This document shows positions 41,704 to 49,859 of a DNA stretch of 64,000 nt, piece after piece; position 1 is the first letter of the stretch, and every line of letters starts with the position of its first letter. A program made the translations under genes and the position numbers. Source of the stretch: Oscillospiraceae bacterium (GTDB lineage Bacteria; Bacillota; Clostridia; Oscillospirales; Oscillospiraceae); NCBI GenBank assembly GCA_021202845.1, contig JAJQCF010000031.1, forward strand, positions 146,248 through 210,247, given 5' to 3'. Under the pieces are notes generated by a model that saw nothing but the letters and a program-made list of their open reading frames with translations, did not search any database and had not been told where the DNA came from.

Positions 41704-41750
41704 AAATGCCGGCTATAATGACAGCAAAAGGGCTGTTATAGTCGGCATTT
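41704..41750 (+). promoter_or_regulatory. long leader hairpin before the transglutaminase/SLH gene
   Basis: 5' arm 41704-41725 pairs with 3' arm 41732-41750: 19 pairs with one G-U and one 3-nt bulge (TGA), loop AAAAGG. The 3' arm ends 1 nt before the CGGAGG ribosome site, and no U tract follows. Confidence 0.55.
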
Positions 41751-41761
41751 CGGAGGTTTAT

Positions 41762-43309
41762 ATGCTGAAATCAATCAAAAATATGACGGAAAAGATGGTC
41801 TGCTTGGCGCTCGCGTTCTGCGTTGCTCTGGGCTGCACGGCGGCGGTGTTTGCCGACGGAGCGGCCTTGGCTGACGGGGAGTATGCGCTCTACATAGACC
41901 GCCTTGACGCGCCGGACTTTACGCTGGAGCTATATGAAACGCTGGAGGAGGCGGCGGACGCGGACGGCGTGGACGACTGGCTCATCTATCCCACCGAGGC
42001 TGAGCGCGTGCAGCGCTACTACGGCATTGAGGTCAACTACACTTCGGGCTATTCCACAGCCGACGCCGCAGAATGGGCGTACTCGGTCTACGCCGCTTTT
42101 CTCTGCGACCACCCCGAGGTGTTCTGGCTGAGCGGAAATTTGAGCTTCATCACCTACGGCGAGCGCGTCTATCTTGTGCTGTATAACGAGGAAAGCCGCA
42201 GCGGGGTCTGGGCTGACGAGTACACCACTTCGGCGCAGATTCTTACCGACATCGCGCGGCAAGAGCAGTATGTGCAGCAAATTTTGTCCGCGCTGGACGG
42301 CAGCGAGACGCGCTATGAAAAGGTGCGCTACATCAATAACTGGCTGACAACGCACAATCAGTATAATACCGTAATTTCTTCCGGCGGCAATGAAAGCAGC
42401 TTGGGACACTACCCGTGGACGGCGCTGTGCGCGCTGGCGGGCAGCACGGGCAGCAGCGGCCCCGTCTGCGAGGGCTACGCCAAGGCGTTCAAGCTGCTCT
42501 GCGACGAGCTGGGCATACCCTGCGTCTACGTCACGGGCGGCGGCCACGCTTGGAACAACGTGAAAATGAAGGATGGCTGCTGGTACGCGGTGGACGTTAC
42601 GTACAATGACCCCGTGCAGTCGGGGAGGAGGGCAGTGGCGTCGTCGGGGCTGGAGACGGAAAACTACCTGCTTGTCGGCTCGGCAACGGTCATCGATGGC
42701 GAGGCGTTCTCCCAGTCGCACACAGTGGAAAACCGGCTCTACACCAACGGCATTGCTTTCACGAACGAGCCGACGCTGAGCACCGCGGCGTATGACCCCG
42801 ACACTGTCGAGCCCGCGGACTTGCCTTTTGACGACGTGGATTACGGCGAGTGGTACACGGACGCGGTCATCTGGGCTTACGAAAACGGCGTGACCACCGG
42901 CGCCACGGATACGAGCTTTGACACATCGGGCGTCTGCACACGCGCGCAGGTCGTCACCTTTCTCTGGCGCGCCTGCGGCAGCCCGCAGCCGGAGAGCGTG
43001 GACTGCGAATTTGCAGATGTTGCCGCGAGCGACTATTTTTACACAGCGGTACTCTGGGCGGTGGAAAACGGCATAACCGTCGGCACCGGCGAGGGCGAGT
43101 TTTCACCGTATGCCGAGTGCAGCGGCGCGTACGTAATAACTTTCCTCAGCCGCGCGCTGGACGCCGCGGACGAAACCGGCGAGAGCTGGTACTCCGCCGC
43201 CGTGGAGTGGGCCGAAGCGCAGGGACTGCTCGGCGGCACGAACTTCACCGCCGAATCGCCCGCCACCAGAGCGCAGATAGTAACGTGGCTGTACCGAGCG
43301 CTGGCGTGA
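41762..43309 (+). CDS. secreted transglutaminase-like protein with SLH domains
   Basis: A 515-aa exported protein. The signal peptide is MVCLALAFCVALGCTAAVFA (about residues 12-31). The middle domain is transglutaminase/cysteine-protease-like with the triad Cys (GPVCEGYAKAF), His (GGGHAWNNV) and Asp (AVDVTYNDP). Three C-terminal SLH repeats start near 358 (FDDVDYGEWYTDAVIWAYEN), 418 and 470, and would tether it to the secondary cell-wall polymer. It could crosslink or cleave surface proteins. ATG 41762 has GGAGG 5 nt upstream. The gene closes the + strand housekeeping run and is ended by a terminator shared with the opposite strand. Confidence 0.88.
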   Translation: MLKSIKNMTEKMVCLALAFCVALGCTAAVFADGAALADGEYALYIDRLDAPDFTLELYETLEEAADADGVDDWLIYPTEAERVQRYYGIEVNYTSGYSTADAAEWAYSVYAAFLCDHPEVFWLSGNLSFITYGERVYLVLYNEESRSGVWADEYTTSAQILTDIARQEQYVQQILSALDGSETRYEKVRYINNWLTTHNQYNTVISSGGNESSLGHYPWTALCALAGSTGSSGPVCEGYAKAFKLLCDELGIPCVYVTGGGHAWNNVKMKDGCWYAVDVTYNDPVQSGRRAVASSGLETENYLLVGSATVIDGEAFSQSHTVENRLYTNGIAFTNEPTLSTAAYDPDTVEPADLPFDDVDYGEWYTDAVIWAYENGVTTGATDTSFDTSGVCTRAQVVTFLWRACGSPQPESVDCEFADVAASDYFYTAVLWAVENGITVGTGEGEFSPYAECSGAYVITFLSRALDAADETGESWYSAAVEWAEAQGLLGGTNFTAESPATRAQIVTWLYRALA

Positions 43310-43364
43310 CAATAAATTATAAATTATATAATTACTATCACTCCGTACAAACTCCGCACAAACG

Positions 43365-43393
43365 AAAAAGCCCCGCTTTGGCGAGGCTTTTTT
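43365..43393. terminator. bidirectional terminator between the SLH protein and CoA-transferase genes
   Basis: AAAAAGCCCCGC (43365-43376) / GCGAGGCTTTTTT (43381-43393) with loop TTTG and one mismatch. Runs of A and T at the two ends serve both convergent genes. Confidence 0.85.
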
Positions 43394-43407
43394 CTTTAGG
43401 GTGATAT

Positions 43408-45006
43408 TTATTTCCCTGCGATATCCGCTTTGAGGCCCATGGGCTCTTCGGCGAAGAGGCGGGGGTCCATTTTCTTGAGGTTGGGGGATATTTTCGGGGT
43501 GAAGTCCATGAGGTCGAGCACGTCCTTTTGCAGGTCGATGCCGTCGGCAATCTCGATGAGCTCGATGCCGTCCTCAACCAGCTGGAACACGGCGCGCTCG
43601 GTGATGTACATGACCTTTTGTTTGGCCTGACGCGCGTATTCGCCGGAGAAGGTTATCTGCTGAACCTGCTTTACGAACTTGCCCGGGCCGTCCTTGACTA
43701 TGTCAAGTCCCGTACCGTTGGGGCGAATGTCGTTCTTGCCGACCGTGAAGGAGCCCATGAGGTAGACTTCCTTGGAGTTCTGGCTGATGTTGATGTAACC
43801 GCCGGCGCCTATGCAGCGTCCGCCGAAGAAGCTGACGTTGACGTTGCCGTTCTGGTCGAACTCGGCGCCGCCGAGGAAGCACTGGTCAAGCATACCGCCG
43901 TCGTACATATCAATGACGTCGGTCTGCGCGAACATACATTCAGCGTTGGCAACACCGGGGAAGGAGAGACCCTCCTGAACCTGACCGCCCATCGGGCCGG
44001 ACTCGACGGAGCAGGTGATGGCGTCGGAAATTCCCTCTTCAGCGCATACGGAGCCGATGCCGGAGGGCATACCGCTGCCGAGGTTGACGATGACGCCGGG
44101 CTTAATCTCCATAGCCGCGCGGCGGGCGATGACCTTGCGTATATTCAGCGGGAGCTTCTTGGTGGCGTTGCCGGCCAGCTTCTGCTCGCCGGAGAGCTCG
44201 GGGCGGTACTTGGTGGTGGCGTAGCACTGGCGGCTGTTCATCGGGTCTTGGGCGACAACGATGTAGTCAACGAGCTTGTTGTGGATGCGGATGTTGCGCA
44301 CCTTCAGGCTGTTGCGGGGAACAACGGCCTCAACCTGAGCAATGACGATACCTCCGTTGTTGTGCGCGGCGACAGCGGCCTCCAGCTCGGTGCCGACTAT
44401 GGCCTCGTGCTCCATGGAGAGGTTTCCGTCCTCGTCGGCGTAGGTGGCGCGCAGGAAGCAGACGTTTGCGGGCGGAGTCTTGTAGAAGAGGTACTCCTCG
44501 CCCTCGATATCCATCAGCTCAACAACCTTGCCCATGTCGCGTGCCTTCTGGTTGAAGGCGCAGCCCTCGTTGCGGGGGTCGGCAAAGGTGTGCAGACCGA
44601 CCTTGGTGATAAGGCCGGGACGGTGGCCGGCGGCGCAGCGGTAGAGGTTGCACATAACGCCCATCGGGGGCATGTAGCAGGCAATCTTGTTGTCGTTCAC
44701 CATGTAGGCCAGCGCGTGGGCGTCGGTCAGGTTGCCGACAAAGAGGGTCTTTATAAGTCCCTCGGCGCGCAGCTTGTTGGGGCCGAGGTTGAAGCCCTTG
44801 TAGGGCTCGAGGCTGTCGGTCTTGTCGCCGGGGGTGATTGAGCAGACAAACGTCAAATCCTTGGGGTGGCCTTCCTTGGCGTAGCGGTCGGCAAGGCCGG
44901 TGTAAAGCTCCTCGGGGCTGCCCAGAGAACCAAAGCCGCCGTTTATAACAGCGTCGCCGTCCTTGATGTAGGACATAGCCTCCTCAACGGTTACAAACTT
45001 AGACAT
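43408..45006 (-). CDS. acyl-CoA:carboxylate CoA-transferase, fused alpha/beta (family I)
   Basis: A 532-aa family I CoA-transferase with both halves in one chain (YdiF/acetate CoA-transferase type). Each half has a glycine-rich CoA site (DGDAVINGGFGSLGSPEEL near residue 17 and VIVNLGSGMPSGIG near 305). The catalytic glutamate is in CSVESGPMGG (near residue 333), which forms the glutamyl-CoA thioester. It moves CoA between an acyl-CoA and a free acid. As the last gene of the BKACE-dehydrogenase-cupin unit, it probably releases the product acid or recharges acetoacetate. A 12-bp stem-loop separates it from the cupin-like gene. Confidence 0.92.
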   Translation of the reverse strand: MSKFVTVEEAMSYIKDGDAVINGGFGSLGSPEELYTGLADRYAKEGHPKDLTFVCSITPGDKTDSLEPYKGFNLGPNKLRAEGLIKTLFVGNLTDAHALAYMVNDNKIACYMPPMGVMCNLYRCAAGHRPGLITKVGLHTFADPRNEGCAFNQKARDMGKVVELMDIEGEEYLFYKTPPANVCFLRATYADEDGNLSMEHEAIVGTELEAAVAAHNNGGIVIAQVEAVVPRNSLKVRNIRIHNKLVDYIVVAQDPMNSRQCYATTKYRPELSGEQKLAGNATKKLPLNIRKVIARRAAMEIKPGVIVNLGSGMPSGIGSVCAEEGISDAITCSVESGPMGGQVQEGLSFPGVANAECMFAQTDVIDMYDGGMLDQCFLGGAEFDQNGNVNVSFFGGRCIGAGGYINISQNSKEVYLMGSFTVGKNDIRPNGTGLDIVKDGPGKFVKQVQQITFSGEYARQAKQKVMYITERAVFQLVEDGIELIEIADGIDLQKDVLDLMDFTPKISPNLKKMDPRLFAEEPMGLKADIAGK

Positions 45007-45043
45007 ATATATTTTATCCTTTCAAAAATCAACATCATTCAAG

Positions 45044-45079
45044 ATACGCCTGACGGCTTTTTTGGGTCGTCAGGCGTAT
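45044..45079 (-). terminator. intercistronic stem-loop before the CoA-transferase gene
   Basis: Perfect 12-bp stem ATACGCCTGACG (45044-45055) / CGTCAGGCGTAT (45068-45079). On the minus strand no U tract follows, so it may protect the upstream mRNA or partly terminate, adjusting CoA-transferase level. Confidence 0.5.
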
Positions 45080-45099
45080 TGATTTGGCAAGATTACAAA

Positions 45100-45558
45100 T
45101 TACTTGTAAACGTCCTCTCCGTCGTAGGTGTCCTTCATTATAATAGAGAAGTGGAAGATAGGACGGTTTACTTCCAGAACGCGCATCGGGTTGTGGCGCA
45201 GTCCGGCGGGAACGTAAATCATGGTGGAGTGTGTCAGCAGGTGAGCTTCGCCCTCTATGGAGAACTCAATCTTGCCGCCGAGGTCATAGGGGTTGTCCTT
45301 GTCGCTGCTGAAGAAGCCGATAAGCTCGTTGGTGTCGCCGTGGGCGTGCTCGGTGAAGATGGGGTCACGCTCGGGAACCGCATAGTACCATGCGGTGTTC
45401 ATCTGGAACGCGCCGGGGCAGACGCTGCCGTCCATCCAGAGTATGCGCTTGGCAAACTTATCGTAAATTTTCTTAAAATCGGCGTCCATGCCGGGTCCGG
45501 GGCTGTTCTGTACGAAAAACTTTCCGTACTCGCCGCCGTTATTGTTGTCATACACCAT
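45100..45558 (-). CDS. cupin-like protein of unknown function
   Basis: A 152-aa protein with no signal peptide. A probable metal-binding cupin motif 1 is FTEHAHGDTNELIGFFSSD (near residues 68-86; H-x-H then E). Motif 2 is in THSTMIYVPAGLRHNPMRV near 110-127, with the second histidine. The early segment ILWMDGSVCPGAFQMNTAWY may line the pocket. It lies between the dehydrogenase and the CoA-transferase, so it is likely a dedicated enzyme of the same pathway (isomerase, lyase or hydrolase). I know no characterised close relative. Confidence 0.65.
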   Translation of the reverse strand: MVYDNNNGGEYGKFFVQNSPGPGMDADFKKIYDKFAKRILWMDGSVCPGAFQMNTAWYYAVPERDPIFTEHAHGDTNELIGFFSSDKDNPYDLGGKIEFSIEGEAHLLTHSTMIYVPAGLRHNPMRVLEVNRPIFHFSIIMKDTYDGEDVYK

Positions 45559-45600
45559 ACGGCATTTCTCCTTTCATAGTCCGCTTGTTTATTTTGTGGA

Positions 45601-46560
45601 TTATTTGCACTCTTCGGTGGGCAGCTCCCAGTTGATGAACTTCCAGTAAGGAGCGTTGACCTTCTTCTGGTACTCGACCATGTCAACGTTGCTCCAGTCG
45701 TAGAAGCCGCGCTTTGTCGGGCTCTTGGCGCCCCAAGCGTCGGGGGACTCGGCCTTTTCCTTGATGCAGTCGGGGGCTCCCTCGTAACGCGGAAGAATGG
45801 GGAACACGCTGTTGCAGGTGGTGATGTTGAGCTTGTAGCCGCCGTTGTCGAAGTGGTCGAAAATGCCTATGCTGCTGTAGCGGGGGCAGAAGCTGTAGTT
45901 GAGGCAGGTGTCGATGTCCTTGGGCTCGCACACGCCGTCCTCGACCAGCTTGAGGCAGGCAGCCCACAGCGCGAACTGCAGGTAGTTGCCGATGAAGCCG
46001 GGGTTGGGCTTTTTGAGCACAACGGGCTTGCGGTCGAGAGCCTCGAGCACGCTCTTGGCGTAGTCAACAACGCCGGGCGCGGTCTTCTCGGAAGCGCACA
46101 GCTCGAAGTAGGGAACCATGTGAACAGGGAAGAAGGGGTGTGTGACTATAACGCGGTCTGCGTATTTGCCGCAGAGGGCGACGAGCTTGTCGGGAACCAT
46201 AGAGGAGGAGCAGGAGCCAATGGCCTTTATCTTCGGGCAGCAGCGCTCGATGTTGCCGAAGACCTCTCTCTTGACGTCCTCGTTCTCCAGCGCAGCCTCG
46301 AAGATGATGTCGCAGTCGGCCATGCCTTCGTAGTCGTTGACGTAGACGAGGTAGGTGCCGCATATCTTGGCCTGCTCGGCGGTGAGTATGCCCTGAGCTA
46401 TCATCTCGTCATACATTTTATCAAAGTCCGCTTTGTAAACAGCTTCCTTCGCAGGATTGCGGACGTAGCAAACGGTTTTGTAGCCGTGCATGGTGGAGAG
46501 AACAGCGGTGCTGTTGCCAATCATGCCAAGGCCGACAATGCCGATAACGGTGTCTTTCAT
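45601..46560 (-). CDS. 3-hydroxyacyl-CoA dehydrogenase-superfamily enzyme (L-carnitine/gulonate dehydrogenase-like)
   Basis: A 319-aa NAD-dependent dehydrogenase. The Rossmann motif is GIVGLGMIGNSTAVLSTMHG (residues 6-25). The catalytic region reads THPFFPVHMVPYFELC; the H-P pair is like the lambda-crystallin/L-carnitine/L-gulonate dehydrogenase group, which act on free 3-hydroxy acids, rather than the HFFNP of CoA-thioester enzymes. FIGNYLQFALWAACLKLVEDGV starts the C-terminal domain. ATG 46560 follows GAGGTCT. The next gene upstream encodes a beta-keto acid cleavage enzyme, so the product is expected to be the 3-keto acid that enzyme uses. Confidence 0.82.
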   Translation of the reverse strand: MKDTVIGIVGLGMIGNSTAVLSTMHGYKTVCYVRNPAKEAVYKADFDKMYDEMIAQGILTAEQAKICGTYLVYVNDYEGMADCDIIFEAALENEDVKREVFGNIERCCPKIKAIGSCSSSMVPDKLVALCGKYADRVIVTHPFFPVHMVPYFELCASEKTAPGVVDYAKSVLEALDRKPVVLKKPNPGFIGNYLQFALWAACLKLVEDGVCEPKDIDTCLNYSFCPRYSSIGIFDHFDNGGYKLNITTCNSVFPILPRYEGAPDCIKEKAESPDAWGAKSPTKRGFYDWSNVDMVEYQKKVNAPYWKFINWELPTEECK

Positions 46561-46586
46561 AGTTTCAGACCTCAAAATTCAAAAAC

Positions 46587-47522
46587 TCAGGTGTTGGCGC
46601 GAACCTTGCAGCCGGGGGTCAGCTGGGGAATGCCGAGCATATCGCGGGCTTCCTCAGGAGTGGCAACCTCCATGTCGAGCTCGTGGATGATGCGGGCAAT
46701 ACGCTCAACAAGCTGGGCGTTGCTCTTGGCGGGGACGTGGTAGCTGTAGTTGATGTTGTCCTCCATGCCGGTGCGGATACCGGTGCCGCGCAGCATACCG
46801 AACACAGTGCCGTGCAGCTGGTTTGCGCCGATGGCCATGGTGGTCAGGTCGATGGGCTTCTTCACGCCGGCTTCGGCAGCGTTGGAGCGGCAGAGCTGAA
46901 TCATGTAGTCGATGTTCTCCTGAGTGCAGCTGATAGCGCCCTGAGAAACCTTGTCCATGCCCATAACGAGGGTCAGGGATACGGGGTCATCAAAAACACC
47001 GGCGGGGTAGAGGTACTTGAAAACGTCCTCAACGGCGGTCGGGTCAAAGACTTCTATCTCAGCCTTGATGCCGAGGTCCTTGATGCGCTGAGCGGTCTTG
47101 ATGAGCCACTTGCGGGTCCACATGTAGATGAACTCGAGGTCGCCCCAAGTGGTGGTCATCAGGGAGCAGTCCAGAGAGCACATTTCAGGCAGGCAGGCGG
47201 GGTCGTTCATTTCCAGAACGCCGAGGCCGTCGTCGGTCTCCGCGTTGTCGCGGGTTGCGGGGGCGGAGGAGTTCTGAACAATGATGGGGCACTTTGCGCG
47301 GATGCCGCAGTTTATTTCTGCAAAGATGTTGCCGTCGTTGCAGCTCTTGCCGGCCTTGTTGCGGGCGTGAACGTGGACGATTGTAGCGCCGGCGTTGTAG
47401 CAGTCGTAAGCGGAATCAATGATTTCGGCGGGCTGCTCGGGCAGAGCGGGGTTCTGCTCCTTGCCTTGGAAGTTGCCGGTCTGGGCGACGGTCAATACTA
47501 CTTTTCTTTTCTGGTAAGCCAT
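46587..47522 (-). CDS. beta-keto acid cleavage enzyme (BKACE/3-keto-5-aminohexanoate cleavage family)
   Basis: A 311-aa zinc enzyme of the BKACE family (formerly DUF849). It condenses a beta-keto acid with acetyl-CoA and cleaves it to acetoacetate plus a new acyl-CoA. The zinc histidines are in TIVHVHARN (near residue 49), NSSAPATRDNAE lies on the substrate side, and the C-terminal GIRTGMEDNINY carries the conserved Glu. Known members act on 3-keto-5-aminohexanoate (lysine fermentation) or dehydrocarnitine. Here a hydroxy-acid dehydrogenase rather than the diaminohexanoate dehydrogenase accompanies it, so lysine is not favoured. It is first in the operon, behind a strong promoter. ATG 47522 follows AAAGGA. 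Confidence 0.9.
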   Translation of the reverse strand: MAYQKRKVVLTVAQTGNFQGKEQNPALPEQPAEIIDSAYDCYNAGATIVHVHARNKAGKSCNDGNIFAEINCGIRAKCPIIVQNSSAPATRDNAETDDGLGVLEMNDPACLPEMCSLDCSLMTTTWGDLEFIYMWTRKWLIKTAQRIKDLGIKAEIEVFDPTAVEDVFKYLYPAGVFDDPVSLTLVMGMDKVSQGAISCTQENIDYMIQLCRSNAAEAGVKKPIDLTTMAIGANQLHGTVFGMLRGTGIRTGMEDNINYSYHVPAKSNAQLVERIARIIHELDMEVATPEEARDMLGIPQLTPGCKVRANT

Positions 47523-47610
47523 AATCAGTTTTCCTTTCATGTTTAAGATTTTGGATTTTGATTGATTATTTGCTTTTAACTATCTGGATTGGAATTATCC
47601 GTACGTGTCT

Positions 47611-47639
47611 ATTATAATTCCATGTTCATCATCAATCAA
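47611..47639 (-). promoter_or_regulatory. sigma-A promoter of the BKACE operon
   Basis: Minus strand TTGATT (47639-47634), 17 bp, TATAAT (47616-47611). The start point would be near 47604, leaving a leader of about 80 nt. Confidence 0.7.
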
Positions 47640-47656
47640 TCCGAATTTTTTATCAG

Positions 47657-47670
47657 TTTATAATTATAAA
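47657..47670. promoter_or_regulatory. candidate LysR-type regulator binding site
   Basis: Perfect 14-bp palindrome TTTATAATTATAAA, containing a T-N11-A core. It is centred about 60 bp upstream of the predicted BKACE operon start point, the usual place of a LysR recognition site. Confidence 0.45.
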
Positions 47671-47692
47671 TAGTATATCGTGAAACAAAAAC

Positions 47693-47731
47693 GCCCCGCT
47701 GTGTTTCACGCAAAAGCGCTGACAGCGGGGC
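47693..47731 (-). terminator. terminator of the first lysR-family gene
   Basis: GCCCCGCTGT (47693-47702) / ACAGCGGGGC (47722-47731). On the minus strand it is followed by gtttttgtttc. It separates the regulator from the BKACE operon transcribed in the same direction. Confidence 0.85.
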
Positions 47732-47753
47732 AAAAATATGTGAAATAGGGGAC

Positions 47754-48647
47754 TTAGTGCTGGTTTTCGTACTTTTTCAGGGCGGAAAGCTCCAAGAACT
47801 TAGGAATATCGGGGTTGCTGTTGGTTTTGTGCCACGCCACGACGTTGCTTATTTCCACATCGTTGCCGGGAATGGGAATGCAGACGACGTTGGAGTAGTT
47901 GTAGAATGTGGCGAAGTCGCGCGGCAGTATGGCCACGCCGACGCCGGAGTTGACGCCGAGAAGTATTGTGTCCGCGCGGTTGAAGTAGTTGATAACGTCC
48001 GGCGTTATGCCGCGGTTGGCACAGATGCGCTTTATGTGGTTAGAGAGCGTGAACTCGTCGTCCGGCGCGGAGATAAAATGATATTGCTTGAGGGTGTTCC
48101 AGTCGTTTATGTCTATGCTGTCGGCTATGCTGCGGTGGGCGTAGAGGCTGAGCTGGGAGGAGAACGTGTGAATGGTGTTTGTGTTCTCGCTGTCCGCCAC
48201 CTGATGGGCGTGGGCAAAGTAGATGTCGTAGGAGCGCTGGCTGATTGCGGTCATCATGTCGAAGCCCTCCAGCATACGGACGTTAATCTGTATGGTGCGG
48301 TACTTGTTGGAGAACTCCGTCAGGCAGTCCGTGAAGAGGTCGGTGGCGCTGGAGAGAATGGCCACGCGCAGGTAGCCGCGGCGCCCCTCCGCCATGTTGC
48401 GCAGACGGTTTTCCGCCTCGGCCTGCAAAGAGAGCATTTGGTTGGCGTAGACTATAAATTCCACACCCTCCGGCGTGAGCGAGACGCTGCGGCTGTCGCG
48501 GTTGAGCAGCTTGACGCCTATGCTGCCCTCAAGCGATTTGATGTAATTGCTCACCGTGGGCTGCGTCACATAAAATTCGTTGGCGGTCTTGGTAAAGTTC
48601 AGTGTCTTGGAAAGAGAGAGAAATAGCTTGAGCTGCAGGGTATCCAT
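47754..48647 (-). CDS. LysR-family transcriptional regulator (adjacent to BKACE operon)
   Basis: A 297-aa LysR regulator. The winged helix-turn-helix is at residues 1-60 (FLSLSKTLNFTKTANEFYVT, QPTVSNYIKSLEGSIGVKLL). A co-inducer domain from about 90 to the end has the usual two-lobe pattern (LRVAILSSATDLFTDCLTEF ... DIYFAHAHQ ... AILPRDFATFYNYSNV). It lies directly upstream of the BKACE operon in the same orientation, separated by a terminator, so it is expected to sense a pathway intermediate and act at the palindrome at 47657. Confidence 0.92.
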   Translation of the reverse strand: MDTLQLKLFLSLSKTLNFTKTANEFYVTQPTVSNYIKSLEGSIGVKLLNRDSRSVSLTPEGVEFIVYANQMLSLQAEAENRLRNMAEGRRGYLRVAILSSATDLFTDCLTEFSNKYRTIQINVRMLEGFDMMTAISQRSYDIYFAHAHQVADSENTNTIHTFSSQLSLYAHRSIADSIDINDWNTLKQYHFISAPDDEFTLSNHIKRICANRGITPDVINYFNRADTILLGVNSGVGVAILPRDFATFYNYSNVVCIPIPGNDVEISNVVAWHKTNSNPDIPKFLELSALKKYENQH

Positions 48648-48721
48648 GTTTGTCCTCCAAAGATATAATTGGTGTATATTAAATTTTTTATAGTTTAAAA
48701 TTTATTTGCGCTGTTATGCTT

Positions 48722-49633
48722 TTACCATCTGGACGCTTCAATGGCTGTATAGCGGCGAATGCGCTTGATAAGCTCGCCCCTGACCGCGCTGTTGGGCTTG
48801 CGGTGGGACGAGAGCAGCCAGACGTAGCGCGGGTCTATTGGGTCGGAGAGCTGCACCTTGAAAATGTCGTCGGCGTCAAAGCGGTAGGTGTCCGGCACGA
48901 GCGCAAGGCAAAGCCCCATTTTTACCATCGGGATAAAGAGTGACAGAGAGCTGACCTTGAACGTGGGGTCAAGGATAATGCCGCGCCCCATTAGAACCTC
49001 GTTCAAAAATTGCGGAATATGCCCCTGCATGACGAACGGGTAGTTAGCAACAAGCGCGCGCAGGGAGTGCGAGCCGGTCCTGAGCTGCTCGAAGCCCTTG
49101 CCCGCAATCACGATGTCGTTGAACTGCAGCAGCCGCTCGCTGGCAAAGTCGGGCGATGTCGGCGCGCTGAAGAGCGAGAGGCAGGCGACGTCGATGTCCT
49201 TGGTACTCAGCGTGTCCACGCCGAACTCGTTTATGTCCGTGGAGATGTACTCGACCTCTAACTTCACCTGCGGAAAGTCGTTGTGGAAGTCCTTGAGCAC
49301 CGGCAGGATATACTGCTGGAAAGTGAAATCGTTCACGCCAATGCGTATGACGGAGCCCTCGCCCAGCTGCTGCATACGCCTTATGCGCTCCTCGCCGTCG
49401 AAAATGCTCTCGCAGCCCTTGGAGACATGAGTGTAAAGCATTTCGCCCTCGGCCGTGAACGAGACTCCGTGCTGGGTGCGGTCGAAAAGCCGGCAGCCGA
49501 GCTCGCTCTCCAAGCTCTGTATAGCTCTGCTCACAGTGGACTGGGAGAGAAAGAGCGCGTTGGCGGCGTGGGTTATGTTCATGTATTTACCTACGTAGTA
49601 GAAAACCTTGTATACGTCGAAGCTGGCTGACAT
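48722..49633 (-). CDS. LysR-family transcriptional regulator (divergent to TRAP operon)
   Basis: A 303-aa LysR regulator. The N-terminal DNA-binding domain contains VGKYMNITHAANALFLSQST and VSRAIQSLESELGCRLFDRT. The ligand domain begins near residue 90 (IRIGVNDFTFQQYILPVLKDF). It is transcribed away from the TRAP transporter genes with a 372-bp gap, the classic arrangement for a LysR protein controlling its divergent neighbour. A TTG six bases upstream (49639) is an alternative start with closer spacing to AAAAGGGG. Having two LysR proteins suggests separate control of uptake and catabolism. Confidence 0.9.
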   Translation of the reverse strand: MSASFDVYKVFYYVGKYMNITHAANALFLSQSTVSRAIQSLESELGCRLFDRTQHGVSFTAEGEMLYTHVSKGCESIFDGEERIRRMQQLGEGSVIRIGVNDFTFQQYILPVLKDFHNDFPQVKLEVEYISTDINEFGVDTLSTKDIDVACLSLFSAPTSPDFASERLLQFNDIVIAGKGFEQLRTGSHSLRALVANYPFVMQGHIPQFLNEVLMGRGIILDPTFKVSSLSLFIPMVKMGLCLALVPDTYRFDADDIFKVQLSDPIDPRYVWLLSSHRKPNSAVRGELIKRIRRYTAIEASRW

Positions 49634-49693
49634 GGCCAAAGCAACCCCTTTTGCTTCAATAAATTATTCTTTCAACGCTATTAGCATACCTTA

Positions 49694-49722
49694 TTGATTT
49701 CTGTATAAAATTGCTGTATACT
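49694..49722 (+). promoter_or_regulatory. promoter of the TRAP transporter operon
   Basis: TTGATT (49694-49699), 17 bp, TATACT (49717-49722). A direct repeat CTGTATA (49701-49707 and 49714-49720) lies in the spacer and -10, and ATAC (49686-49689)/GTAT (49703-49706) flank the -35; these could be regulator contacts. The leader to dctM is about 275 nt. Confidence 0.6.
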
Positions 49723-49745
49723 ATATTACAATAAATTTAGGGATT

Positions 49746-49859
49746 ATGCAAGAGGAAATGCTAAAAAATACTCAGAAATGCGTCAGATGCATGGCGGACG
49801 CGCAAAAGCGCATTTGCAAAAACTTTGAACAAAGTGTTATGGTTAATCAAGCAATGTGA
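49746..49859 (+). CDS. possible 37-aa leader peptide in the TRAP operon leader
   Basis: ATG 49746 to TGA 49857-49859 encodes MQEEMLKNTQKCVRCMADAQ and 17 more residues, with cysteines at 12, 15 and 24. A weak AGGG lies just upstream. The rest of the 283-nt leader (about 49729-50005) holds hairpins CTGTCG/CGACAG and CCACAA/TTGTGG, but nothing I recognise as a riboswitch. Whether the peptide is made is not shown. Confidence 0.25.
   Translation: MQEEMLKNTQKCVRCMADAQKRICKNFEQSVMVNQAM

Noticed and set aside
43528..44841. 437-codon frame on the plus strand opposite the CoA-transferase gene.
   Set aside because: Composition (Gly/Val/Leu/Asp repeats) and lack of a ribosome site mark it as the mirror of the biased coding strand.
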